In this document: in pieces, positions 35,401 to 44,100 of the stretch
Layout: each line of letters begins with the position of its first letter
Numbering within the stretch: the first letter of the stretch is position 1
From: an uncultured Bacteroidales bacterium
GTDB lineage: Bacteria > Bacteroidota > Bacteroidia > Bacteroidales > Muribaculaceae
NCBI GenBank assembly: GCA_902800715.1
Contig: CADCFN010000013.1
Location: forward strand, 78,549-142,548
Direction: 5' to 3'
DNA: 64,000 nt
Notes under the pieces: model-generated
The model's input: only the letters and a program-made list of their open reading frames with translations
Told to the model about the DNA's origin: nothing
Database searches by the model: none
Made by a program: the position numbers and the translations under genes

Positions 35401-35676
35401 GATGTCATTGCTTTGGTCATTACCAACGACCAGCACAAAGCCTTCGTTATTGTCCAGATTTACAGCATAGGCCATCGTTTCACACTCATTGCTGGTTGCA
35501 AATGACGGTGCTTGCTCGATAGGCAGTGCTTTAATTTCACTGATCGAGACATTTTTGCCGACCTTTTGTTCCACAAACTGTTTTGCAGTCTGTTTTGCCT
35601 GTTCCTTTGAGAACTGCGTGGCTGTCATCATCAATGCAGCCAGCATGCAGAAGAATAGTAAAGATGTTCTTTTCAT
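32491..35676 (-). CDS. Secreted C10-family cysteine protease (streptopain/interpain-like)
   Basis: The 1061-residue protein has a signal peptide and a Spi-type propeptide (about 20-140), then a streptopain-like catalytic domain with G-C-T-N-T-A-M-A-Q-V-M (nucleophile Cys175), D-G-A-H-S-F-V-V-D-G-Y (His317) and H-V-N-W-G-W-G-G (Asn333, Trp334). A long C-terminal half (390-1000) contains Ig-like beta domains, and the end G-P-Y-Y-N-I-N-G-Q-R-V ... G-I-Y-I-V-N-G-K-K-V resembles the exported-protein tail of this order. The layout matches interpain A and PrtT of oral Bacteroidales. It is probably a surface or secreted protease made as a zymogen. Length is normal for the family. Confidence 0.92.
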   Translation of the reverse strand: MKRTSLLFFCMLAALMMTATQFSKEQAKQTAKQFVEQKVGKNVSISEIKALPIEQAPSFATSNECETMAYAVNLDNNEGFVLVVGNDQSNDILGYCDHGTFNEQQMPPNMRSWLKSYMASAAGVKDVNTARSLRSAPGVPTKTPIAPLLKSQWNQGTPFNDQCPIVDGQHCATGCTNTAMAQVMFYHKWPTGSTTAIPGFTPENTASTHYPSLPALEPTTFDWSKIYPTYTKGEDGTEVARLMKYVGTASLTHYGKESGATGYDALQGIIKYFDYDASASTVWRCQRSYIEWVDMLYAELVAMRPVMFSGTSIDGAHSFVVDGYLEEDYFHVNWGWGGYSDGYYKVVLMDPNEQGIGGSPNNDNYAIDQVAFFGVKPNGGGTATPLRLTVLKNWLLCDAQGNNDFNTPGMESTSPLFDSGYLVSPIMNSHYFNTVEGYFELGCRLVKNDGSVTKDYPWELSLNFTPNFGYSEYGQAFYINPVDDPRLTDGDYKLYFISRLKGSDTWQLDEGSDNHYMEIHLDHAHKQLTATAVCIEPQLTVEEVKVETPTPTVGKLCELKVTVRNNGPVAFHGDMILAQRNLQWLDGKEIDVNPEETIELFLSFTPKKAGTIDYSIQSRNETYYTGTITVAENNQNSNCDLTITHQVTNAEGTEIAGPTAKLDLTVTNNSDHDYYGAIYVYCFKYIGDEGNLEQESSPETIPAHQTVVLHRESPVLTGGERYRFSTMYIRNGAEIEQDIPEVYYTTVPFYYTYDADGKVSTKRATATLQPDASECAIDLTGAPEVTNVITSANPNLIIIASEDSPLTGDNIVKKEQAQNVKLIDGYPYFAPFNIKAQHVSYTVTPERYFDIKNGKGWTTLNLPFAATSCQATINGVDTPLRWYTDNTDGELMVVTFKYENGSDLFFGFPETTLNSNHPYLLGVPATINESTSLVNVPITFSADNAEVLIENSAVTGLDYKMKGTLAPIKNQKETYVLNTDGSAFVLGTHSVSPFHAYCMPITPLNPADQLTIKLTFESGISEIFDNETINLQGPYYNINGQRVSRPDKGIYIVNGKKVLLK

Positions 35677-35716
35677 TTGTTTATTATGTTTATTGGGCTT
35701 AATGAATATCGTAGCG

Positions 35717-35748
35717 CAAAATTACATTTTTTCTTTAATTTGGCGCAA
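35717..35748 (-). promoter_or_regulatory. Promoter of the C10 protease gene
   Basis: Minus-strand TAATTTTG (35717-35724) with TTG (35746-35748) 21 bases upstream. The -7 box is 40 bases before the ATG. Confidence 0.6.
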
Positions 35749-35849
35749 ATAATAACGGTTTTCTTTAATTTGCAAATAAAAATCGTTACTGCATAATGAC
35801 ACCCTCAACGGGCAGCAGATTTTTTTGCCTGTTCGTGTTTTGGGAGAAT

Positions 35850-36596
35850 CTAAATCTTTCCCGTTTTTGCCAACTCGCAGGCTTCGTAGTATGTGTCAAG
35901 GCTTCCGATATCAAACCGGCCGGCACTCATGGGCCACGCATGCATGGTGGTATGCTCCACCATGTAATGCGCCAGATTACCCGGTGCATCCTTGCCACAC
36001 CCATTCTCTACCGAGTGGCGCACCAGGTCCAGGTCCTTCTTCAGGTAGATGTAGAAGGGTGGCACCGCCCAATGGCTCTTTGGCACCTGCGGTTTTTCCT
36101 CCATGCCGAGCACCATGTTGTTGGCATCGAGTTCGACCACTCCCGTCCTCTGCAATTTCTCCACTGATGGCTGTTCGTGGCACATGATACAGCTCGTTCC
36201 CTTCTCCTTTGCAAAGTCCACAAACTCCTGAAACGAGAAAAACAACAGATTATCTGCCGCAACCACCAGCAGGTCGTCATCTATCTGTAGCTTTTCCATA
36301 GCAAAGAGCAGGTCACACACGGCGCCCAGCCTCGACTCATTCGTCTCAGTCCCGTCATCAACAATCGTGATGGGTTTCTTCCATCTTGCATCATCATGCT
36401 TCCATTTGTCAAAAATGGGCGCAAAGCGATGATTTGAGACAATCACGTGTTCAGTAATTTCTGGAATCCTGTCGATATCATCCAGCATCCGTCCTAGGAT
36501 GGTATTCTCTCCAATCTTCAGCAATGGCTTGGGAAAGTTCTTTGTCAACGCCCCAAGCCTGGTCGCATATCCTGCTGCTATTACAATATTCTTCAT
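35850..36596 (-). CDS. Sugar-phosphate nucleotidyltransferase
   Basis: The 248-residue protein has the NTP-transferase signature near its N-terminus (I-V-I-A-A-G-Y-A-T-R-L, then N-F-P-K-P-L-L-K-I), with Lys in the P-K-P-L motif, V-V-A-A-D-N-L-L as the metal-binding Asp region and a C-terminal F-D-I-G-S-L-D-T-Y. It is short, with no added left-handed helix, like alpha-D-hexose-1-phosphate pyrophosphorylases. It follows the galactokinase-like gene by 36 bases, so the pair probably phosphorylates and then nucleotidylates one sugar, making an NDP-sugar for glycan synthesis. Which sugar is unknown. Confidence 0.85.
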   Translation of the reverse strand: MKNIVIAAGYATRLGALTKNFPKPLLKIGENTILGRMLDDIDRIPEITEHVIVSNHRFAPIFDKWKHDDARWKKPITIVDDGTETNESRLGAVCDLLFAMEKLQIDDDLLVVAADNLLFFSFQEFVDFAKEKGTSCIMCHEQPSVEKLQRTGVVELDANNMVLGMEEKPQVPKSHWAVPPFYIYLKKDLDLVRHSVENGCGKDAPGNLAHYMVEHTTMHAWPMSAGRFDIGSLDTYYEACELAKTGKI

Positions 36597-36632
36597 TTTC
36601 GGATTCTGCGTTTTTTAGATGATGTTGAAATC

Positions 36633-37808
36633 CTATACAAACCTTGCGCCATCATCAGGTTTCACCCAGAACACCTGGAAGGTTTTCTCGTATTCCGGGA
36701 ACAGCTCCAGATATCTTGCCGTCAGCCGTTTCTCAATGTCGTCCTTATGGGCAGGGTCCACTAGCGCAATGCATGCCCCCTTGAAGCCGGCACCGGAAAA
36801 GCGGCCGCCATAGACGCCAGGCAGCGTACGCATGATATCATAGATGGCAATCAGTTCAGGCGAGCCGCACTCATAGTTGTGGATGCTGCTCTCGCAAGAG
36901 TCAAAGCTCAACTGCCCAAAGAGTTCCAAATCACCTTTCTCCCACGCCGTCACCCCCTGACGCACACGGCTGCACTCGCTATAGAAGTGCTCTGCACGGC
37001 GTGCAAATCTGGCAGGCATGGCTGTACGCGTCTTGTCGAACGTCGCTTTGGGGATATCGCGCAAAAAGGTCTTGTCGAAGGTCTTCAACGGCTGCTCCGT
37101 ATATGCCAACATGTTCCATGCTGCGGTCTTGCACTCATCGACACGAAGGTTATAATCACTATTCACCAGACTGCGCGTAAGCCCTGAGAAGAAGATGCCA
37201 ATCTCAAACTCCGGCATCTCAGGATTGCGCTTGATGATATGCCAATCGTTCGTGGCGCAATCAAGGAACAACAGGCCGTCCTTTTTGCCCAATGCAATAC
37301 ATGCCTGGTCCAGTAATCCGTTGTTTAGCCCGATATATTCGCGCTCAGCCTCCGAAGCTATCTTCACCACCTCAAAAGGCTCTAGCGAGATGTCGTTAGC
37401 CTTGGCAAACGCCATCACATAGGCCACCAGCACAGCAGCCGAAGAACTCAAACCGCCTACTGGCAGCGACCCCTTGATTACACCATTGATGCCTCGTTTC
37501 AGCCCAAAGCGCTTAAGAAGCGCATACTTGGCGCCACGGGCATAGTCGCCCCAATGTCCTTCTTTCGCCTGCGGGGGTGTATCAATATCAAAATCAACTG
37601 TCCCGTCAAACGTCAACGACTCCAGGTGCACATGATTGTCAGGCCAATTATCAGTTTTGTCTGTTGCATCCGTGTTCGTCACGTCAAACCACAAATCCAC
37701 ACCCTTGTCTATCGCAAAACCAGTAACCAGCCCATGCTGGTGGTCAACGTGAGCACCCAACGGGCACACACGGTAGGGACTAAAGATATGATACCGGTAT
37801 TTCTTCAT
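36633..37808 (-). CDS. GHMP-family sugar kinase (galactokinase-like)
   Basis: The 391-residue protein (Met 37808; upstream codons are spurious) has the three GHMP motifs: C-P-L-G-A-H-V-D-H-Q-H-G near residue 15 in place of galactokinase's G-E-H-T-D-Y, G-S-L-P-V-G-G-L-S-S-S-A-A near 130 for the ATP loop, and G-G-R-F-S-G-A-G-F-K-G at about 355. Substituting H-V-D-H-Q-H for the usual H-x-D-Y-x-x suggests a sugar other than galactose, such as a uronic acid. It is upstream of the nucleotidyltransferase in one operon. Confidence 0.85.
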   Translation of the reverse strand: MKKYRYHIFSPYRVCPLGAHVDHQHGLVTGFAIDKGVDLWFDVTNTDATDKTDNWPDNHVHLESLTFDGTVDFDIDTPPQAKEGHWGDYARGAKYALLKRFGLKRGINGVIKGSLPVGGLSSSAAVLVAYVMAFAKANDISLEPFEVVKIASEAEREYIGLNNGLLDQACIALGKKDGLLFLDCATNDWHIIKRNPEMPEFEIGIFFSGLTRSLVNSDYNLRVDECKTAAWNMLAYTEQPLKTFDKTFLRDIPKATFDKTRTAMPARFARRAEHFYSECSRVRQGVTAWEKGDLELFGQLSFDSCESSIHNYECGSPELIAIYDIMRTLPGVYGGRFSGAGFKGACIALVDPAHKDDIEKRLTARYLELFPEYEKTFQVFWVKPDDGARFV

Positions 37809-38324
37809 AATGATGGCAAAGTTACGAAAAGATGCGTATAAAAACCAAATTTCTTTGAACCCGACCAAAAATGTTTTCTAAATCTCGGCGAGTTAGCTGT
37901 CTCTACATATCTGGTCAATTATTATAAGGACTTTATTTTTTTCGAACTTACGCTAAATAGTTTCCTCCTTACCTAGTCGTGAACTTATATTCTGCCTCTG
38001 CTTATGCTCTCGATTTTGGTTGTCTAACCATCTACTTTCACCTTTATAGGTGTAGATTGTGGGGATGGGACGAGGTGTGCTTGTGGTTCCATGCGGTTAT
38101 CAAGGTGCGGAATTTCTTCGCAAATAGTCAATAACTCCCAAAATGTATGGAAGTCTTGCGAAAAATTACTATTTTTGCAAGGTCATAAGCCAATGAAATT
38201 GAGAGCTGATTTCGCAAGAACATATTAAAGAAAAACTTGCTAAATCATTTGCGAACATTTTGGCAATGCTAAATAATTGATAATAAACAAGATTTGAGAT
38301 TCATATCCCTTTATAACCAGGTAT
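37809..38324. repeat. Intergenic region before the CRISPR leader; dispersed repeat E, copy 2
   Basis: From 37861 to about 37965 the sequence matches the element at 29622-29811 but lacks its 85-base hairpin insert. Further right, TATTTTTG (38170-38177) fits the -7 consensus on the plus strand without a matching -33 element; it could transcribe into the leader and array. No gene is seen; the AT content rises towards the leader. Confidence 0.5.
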
Positions 38325-38456
38325 TTGACAAGAAAAAATATGGTTTTTGCGAAAAATGAGTTTTAAAGGCATCAAATCATGCTAAATCAATACATTAGAA
38401 CAAAAAATCATTCGCTCTATGATGAGCGATTTCAATAAAGTCCTGTTTTCAGGACG
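38325..38456 (+). promoter_or_regulatory. CRISPR leader 1
   Basis: The 132 bases before the first repeat are almost identical to 45164-45296 before the second array: four substitutions and one A-run indel. Inside are TTGACA at the left end, a hairpin TCGCTC/GAGCGA (38412-38429), and the palindrome GTCCTG-tttt-CAGGAC (38440-38455) ending one base before repeat 1. The substitutions avoid both hairpin stems. Leaders of this kind direct spacer insertion and array transcription; which part is the promoter is not evident. Confidence 0.75.
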
Positions 38457-39337
38457 GTTGTAGAAGCCTATCGTTTGGGTAGGTATGACAACCCGAAGAA
38501 CTTGACCGTCCCATCAGAATTTCTCGTTGTAGAAGCCTATCGTTTGGGTAGGTATGACAACTTACTTCTTCTGCGCATTACTATTAGACCAACTTGTTGT
38601 AGAAGCCTATCGTTTGGGTAGGTATGACAACAAGTGCACACAATCCTCAGGAGTGAAAGACATCTCGTTGTAGAAGCCTATCGTTTGGGTAGGTATGACA
38701 ACTCGTTGTTGTTGTGACCGGAAGTCTCGGTGGCAAAGTTGTAGAAGCCTATCGTTTGGGTAGGTATGACAACTGCGTGTAGTCCAGGAACGTCAGGCTG
38801 ACGTTTTGTTGTAGAAGCCTATCGTTTGGGTAGGTATGACAACCTGAAAAATAACCTGTCAAAAATTAACAAAACTGTTGTAGAAGCCTATCGTTTGGGT
38901 AGGTATGACAACTCCTCTGCATCGATTACCTGAATGGGTGTTTGATGTTGTAGAAGCCTATCGTTTGGGTAGGTATGACAACATGGACAATGGGGAGGTT
39001 GTCTTTTCCTCATTGAGGGTTGTAGAAGCCTATCGTTTGGGTAGGTATGACAACTCCAGTATTTGGTGCCATTCACCGGTTCAGTGAGATGTTGTAGAAG
39101 CCTATCGTTTGGGTAGGTATGACAACTCAAAAATTACTGTACCTGTTGCTATTACTGAGACGTTGTAGAAGCCTATCGTTTGGGTAGGTATGACAACTGT
39201 GACAGCTCCACCCACAGTAACGTGATTAACAGTTGTAGAAGCCTATCGTTTGGGTAGGTATGACAACATGTTAGGATTCGGATTTTTCTTTTCCATTTTA
39301 GGTTGTAGAAGCCTATCGTTTGGGTAGGTATGACAAC
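38457..39337 (+). CRISPR. Type VI-B CRISPR array 1: 13 repeats, 12 spacers
   Basis: The 36-base repeat starts GTTGTAGAAGCC and ends GGTATGACAAC, with internal complementarity (CCTA against TAGG and GTTGT against ACAAC). Ends of the GTTG...ACAAC type and 36-base length are known for Cas13b crRNAs. All 13 copies appear identical. Spacers are 33 to 36 bases and all different. By analogy with known Cas13b repeats the array is transcribed left to right, from the leader. A hairpin closely follows the last repeat. No spacer matches elsewhere in the window were noticed. Confidence 0.97.
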
Positions 39338-39338
39338 A

Positions 39339-39374
39339 AAGGCCTCCCGGTCGACAATGCGATCGAGAGGCCTT
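39339..39374. terminator. Hairpin directly after array 1
   Basis: AAGGCCTC (39339-39346) pairs with GAGGCCTT (39367-39374), and CGGTCG/CGATCG extends the stem with one G-U pair. It begins two bases after the last repeat and is followed by ATTTTG, probably ending the precursor crRNA. Confidence 0.7.
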
Positions 39375-39421
39375 ATTTTGAAAGATGCTAATAGCGGAAA
39401 TCTGTTTTTTTGAGAAAAGAA

Positions 39422-39452
39422 TTGGAGATTTGTATGGAGAACTGTATCTTTG
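39422..39452 (+). promoter_or_regulatory. Promoter of the membrane accessory-cas13b operon
   Basis: TTG (39422-39424) and TATCTTTG (39445-39452) are 20 bases apart, 38 bases before the accessory ATG. The operon therefore has its own promoter downstream of the array 1 hairpin. Confidence 0.65.
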
Positions 39453-39490
39453 CATTTAATTATTTTCTTTACCAATGACATTTTCATTTT

Positions 39491-41119
39491 ATGGATCAAC
39501 AGTCAACAAATCCAATACATCAGCTGGAACTTGAAAAAGCCATCACCTTCTTTATGGTGCCCTTCTTCTTCGATTATGAAGAATTGGACATCATTAAGAA
39601 ACAAGACCGATGGCAGAAAATCTCACGCGAGATCTACAATCAGGAGGATATCCTGTATCCTTACATCATGGACGTGTTCAAGCAGAAGAACATGACAGCA
39701 AATACCCGACTGGACATTTATGAATTCAAGTCCCAGAGTAAGGGCATCAAGTCAGAATTGTTTATCGACAGGATACTGGGGAAAACCAACTATGCCGTGC
39801 TGGCCAAGAATGCCCAGGAGAAAGCCTGCCCCGCCATCGTGCCGTTCAAGCTGTGCAAAGATGAGAATTATGGGCCGCTACTGTTCATCTCTGCTGCGGC
39901 CAGGATGGGAATTTTGACATTCTCGGTAGAACTCATCGGTGCAAAGACATTGCCCGACCTTATGAACTTCAACTACTATTGCCACAAGAGGGACCAGCTG
40001 GACAGTTACAAGTGCGTGTGCATCAGGCCCGAGAAAAAGAATGACAGCTCCGCTGCCATCGACGCTCAGAGCCTATATCAAATGATCCCTGATTTCTGGA
40101 AACTGAATCAGTACAACACGAGGGAGGAAATTAATTACCTGTGCTGGAATTTTGACGAATATGTCAGCCTGCTGTTGGGGACGATGGGCAAAGCCCGTGT
40201 GGATCAATGCCGCATCAAGTATTTCACCAGTAAACGAATGCACCATTTCACTTTTTTCACGATACATGACACTGATAATCAGGTCAAAGCCGCAGATCTG
40301 CATTCCTGGATACTGCGACTGTCGCGTTGTGAAACATCAAGCTATATGTTGCCTATTGATCAGTTGGTTAAAACAGAAGCTGTGTTACAGACGTTTGAGA
40401 ACATCATGTTTGCTTCGTCACTTGAGGGAACCGTGATGGCGTGTATCGGTAAAGACGTCAATTCAGCATTCATCAGGAATATCCACAGCAACTTCAGCCA
40501 TCAATATCTGGTGATCTATCTGTTGGTACTCATTCAACGCTACACGCTGCAGAGCATTGAAAGACAAATTACCGAGTATGAGTCAACCGACAAGAATGAT
40601 GATGTGCGGCTATGGAACCTCATCGATGTGATTTGCCGAATCAAGGTCAAATGCTACTACACCGACGTGTCGATCTACACCCATCACAGCCAGTTCTATC
40701 AGCATTGCTGCCGCAACCTGAATATTCCTGTAACATTCAACGAGGTGGGTGAAAAAATCGAATTGCTGAAAGCCACAACCGACCGAAGAATGCAACAAGC
40801 CTTGAATGAACAGAATGCATTGTTGCAAGGGCAGCTGGAAGAACATGAAAAAGAGATTGAAGCAGCCGAGCGCCGACAGCACCTCTTGAACTGGATTGTC
40901 GCCATCTTGACCATTGCTCAGGTGATGCAATCAACATATGAATTATCCAAGCCAAGGTATTATTGGGATGACCCGGCTTTATATTGGAGTGTTGGGCTTG
41001 GGGTGTTGTGTGCAGCAATACTCATTCTTGTAATGTGGAAAGATATTAAGGCCTTCTTCAAGTCTATCTTCACAAAAAAGAAAAAAGATTCAGTGGAAAA
41101 CGAAACAATCAATCAATAA
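39491..41119 (+). CDS. CorA-like two-TM accessory protein of a type VI-B CRISPR locus
   Basis: The 542-residue protein is unlike any cas gene I can name. Residues 1-415 form a soluble mixed domain starting with a hydrophobic I-T-F-F-M-V-P-F-F-F-D. Residues about 418-463 are a charged coiled coil (N-E-Q-N-A-L-L-Q-G-Q-L-E-E-H). Two transmembrane helices follow, about 465-485 (W-I-V-A-I-L-T-I-A) and 497-518 (V-G-L-G-V-L-C-A-A-I-L-I-L-V), joined by a 10-residue loop, then a Lys-rich tail. This order matches CorA-type channels but lacks the G-M-N loop motif. There is no R-x4-H motif. It ends 14 bases before cas13b, so the two are co-transcribed. Csx27 and Csx28, the known partners, are about 200 residues with different layouts. 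Inference: membrane effector or regulator of Cas13b. Confidence 0.75.
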   Translation: MDQQSTNPIHQLELEKAITFFMVPFFFDYEELDIIKKQDRWQKISREIYNQEDILYPYIMDVFKQKNMTANTRLDIYEFKSQSKGIKSELFIDRILGKTNYAVLAKNAQEKACPAIVPFKLCKDENYGPLLFISAAARMGILTFSVELIGAKTLPDLMNFNYYCHKRDQLDSYKCVCIRPEKKNDSSAAIDAQSLYQMIPDFWKLNQYNTREEINYLCWNFDEYVSLLLGTMGKARVDQCRIKYFTSKRMHHFTFFTIHDTDNQVKAADLHSWILRLSRCETSSYMLPIDQLVKTEAVLQTFENIMFASSLEGTVMACIGKDVNSAFIRNIHSNFSHQYLVIYLLVLIQRYTLQSIERQITEYESTDKNDDVRLWNLIDVICRIKVKCYYTDVSIYTHHSQFYQHCCRNLNIPVTFNEVGEKIELLKATTDRRMQQALNEQNALLQGQLEEHEKEIEAAERRQHLLNWIVAILTIAQVMQSTYELSKPRYYWDDPALYWSVGLGVLCAAILILVMWKDIKAFFKSIFTKKKKDSVENETINQ

Positions 41120-41133
41120 AAAACCTATACACT

Positions 41134-44100
41134 ATGTCTACATCAGATTCTTTCTATTCGTTCGGGGTGGACTATACCAAGACCTATGACCAACAGCCCG
41201 ACTGCAGGCGTCATGTCTTTGGAGCCTATGCCAACCTGGCTCGCCACAACATGACGCTTGTCGTGAACACTATTATGCAGGCCATCGGCATGCCAACCTT
41301 TAATGAGAATATAATCTCAGATGCATTCAACAGCACGCATCGAAAGGAAATCGACAAGCTGGACAATATCAAGAAAGTCTTGCTGCAAGAGCGCTTGTAT
41401 CGTCATTTTGCATTCTTGAAACGCATGAAACTGGAGGACTCCAAGAAGAAGACCGTACAACTGAATACGTTGCTCGAGACACTTTCTGATTTCACAAGAA
41501 TGATGGCCTATATGCGCAATTTCTATACGCATTACAATCCCTATAACTCAAGGGACGAAAAAGAAAAGCAGGGCGATCTGAATAAGAAAATGGGAGAACG
41601 CCTGCAGTTCCTGCTTGAAAACAGCCTGCAGATGTTGAAGGACACCGAGAAACTTGACCATGCCAAGAACGAGGTGTTGTCATCATTGCGTGTCCCTGAA
41701 AGAAAAACAATCAGGCCTGGCGACACTGAATACAGCAATATTCATGATCTGTATTTCACAAAGAACAAACGGAAAGGTATCAAATACGATAAGGATACCA
41801 AAGTATTTACGCAACAAGTATATATCTTGAATCCTGCTTATCCGGCCAAGATGACCGATAGTGACGGATATCTGTCCCTGGCGGGAATGGTGCACTTCCT
41901 CTGCCTTTTTCTCGAGAAGAAAATTGCCTTTGAGCTGATGGATGAAGTAGGGTTCACCCAGCAGTGCCATTTCAACGGAAGGGATGCTGAGCAACAGTTG
42001 CTCTATATCAAGGAGGTCATGTGCATGAACCGTGTGCGCATGGCTCAGCCTCGATTGGACAGCGAGATGAGTGATACAGCGCTGGCGCTCGACATGATCA
42101 ACGAGCTGCGCAAGTGCCCTGAGCCGCTCTTCAAGGTGCTGGACAAGGAGGCACGCAATGAGTTCAAGGACGATGCCACGGTACAGTGGGAGATGGAGCA
42201 CAATGTGGAAGCCCGTCCAGGCGAGGATGAGGAGAACAACAACAATGAGGACGACATTGAAGAACCTGATGAGACCATCCGGGAGGATAAGGCGGTACCG
42301 CGCAGCACCTTCGTGCGCTGGAATGACCGTTTCCCGCAGATGACGCTGAGCTATATCGACATGCAATCAGTGTTGCCCACTATCCGTTTCCAGTTGTACC
42401 TGGGTAAATACCGCTTTGCTTTCTATGAACATGATAAGGAGTATAGCGTGGACAATGCTGAACGACTGCGTGTGCTCCAAAAGGAGATGCATGGCTTTGG
42501 CCGACCCCAAGAGGTGAAGGCGAACTTGAAGGACAAATGGAAGGACTATTTTGAGCATAAGACCATCGAAAACGGCCTGACCATGAAAGAACCTGATAAG
42601 GCTGGTCAAGCGCCCTACGTGACTGAGCAGAATCCGCAGTATGCCATCGATGAAAAGAGCCACTCGATTGGAATCAGATGGGGTGAGTGGAGTAGCGGCC
42701 ATGGTGGATCTCATTATGGTGACCTGGACAAGCTCAATATGTTCATCCCCTGCTTGCCCAAGCCCAAGGCTGATGAGGACAAGGATAAGCAGAGAAACCA
42801 TGCAGAAAAACTCCTGCCTCCCAAGTGCATGTTGAGCCTATATGAATTGTCGGGACTTGTCTTCTACCACTATCTGCTGAAAAAGTGCGGGAAGGAAACG
42901 GGTCAGGTTGAGCGGCACATCATCACCTATCATGACAATTTAGTACGCTTCTTGACTGATGTCAAAGAAGGCACAATCATTCCAGTAACCGATGTGGATG
43001 ACCCGAAGGGTTACTTGGAAAAAATGCTCATGGAGTCCTATGCCCTTCGCCTGTCTGACATTCCTGAAAGAATAAAGAAATATCTGCTTAACGAAACTAA
43101 AAGCAGAGAATATAGACTGAAGGAGTCGGCAAAGAAACGTCTAGAAATTCGCCTCAAGAAGGTGATGAAGGATTTGGAATCCCATCAGGCAAAGAAAAAA
43201 AGAATCGGTACCAAAGAGAATAAATTCAACCGCAAGAGGTCAACAATCAAAACGGGAAAATTAGCCAAAGATCTGATCCGTGACATCATGGACTGGATGC
43301 CGCGAGGAAGTGTGGGCCGCATGAATCTTTCGGGAGAGAGTTACATGGCAATCCAGGCAGCTCTGACGATGCTCGGACAGCAATTTGACCGGGGAAAAGC
43401 CAATGTGGAAATTTATGATTTGGTGGATATATTGGTAAAAGCCAAACTCATCATGCCTGATAGTGATGTCGAGGGAGCAGATTTTAATCCATCACATTAC
43501 CATCCTTTTATGGATGATGTCTTGACAGAGGATAGATGTGGACCAGAGACATCATTAGAGGATGTTTATGAATGGTATCTTGAGGAGGAAATTGCACATA
43601 TCAAGAGGTTGATCAGTAGCATTAACAAGGTATCGACGGATTCCTTGCTGATGAAGCAATACAACTTGATTCCTTTCCTGCATTGTGGCCGTGAGCGCTG
43701 GAACAAGGTGGATGACGAGGCCATCAAGAAATTGGCAGAAAAATACCTGAACAACCCGATCCAATTGCCGAACAGCCTGTTTGCAAAACCGATTTTTGAA
43801 CTCCTTAAAGAGGTCGCTCAAGAGAAAAACTATGACCGGTTGTCCCAAGCACTGGAGGCGGCCTCTCAAGATGCAAACAATTTGAGCAAAAATACGGCTT
43901 ATCTGATCGGTCTTTACTTTGAAATGGTAGAGGGCGACCATAGTCAGGCTTTCTATAACTCGTGCCCGGCCGATGATGGGACCGTCAGCCCCTACCGCCA
44001 CGTCTATCGGGTATTCAAGAAACTATACGGAGAAATCATTGAGAACACTAACCGAACGACTTCACCTGCTTATTCTAAAAAGGAAATCAGTGACATTCTC

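Noticed and set aside
37809-38456. tRNA or small-RNA gene before the CRISPR leader
   Set aside because: No cloverleaf or clear terminator; only a -7 box at 38170 without a -33 partner.
38888-39455. Short frames across CRISPR array 1
   Set aside because: They translate the repeat itself (recurring Y-P-N-D-R-L-L-Q); no gene.
39491-41119. HEPN nuclease motif in the Cas13b accessory protein, as in Csx28
   Set aside because: No R-x4-H is present in the 542 residues; only the two-TM CorA-like layout is supported.
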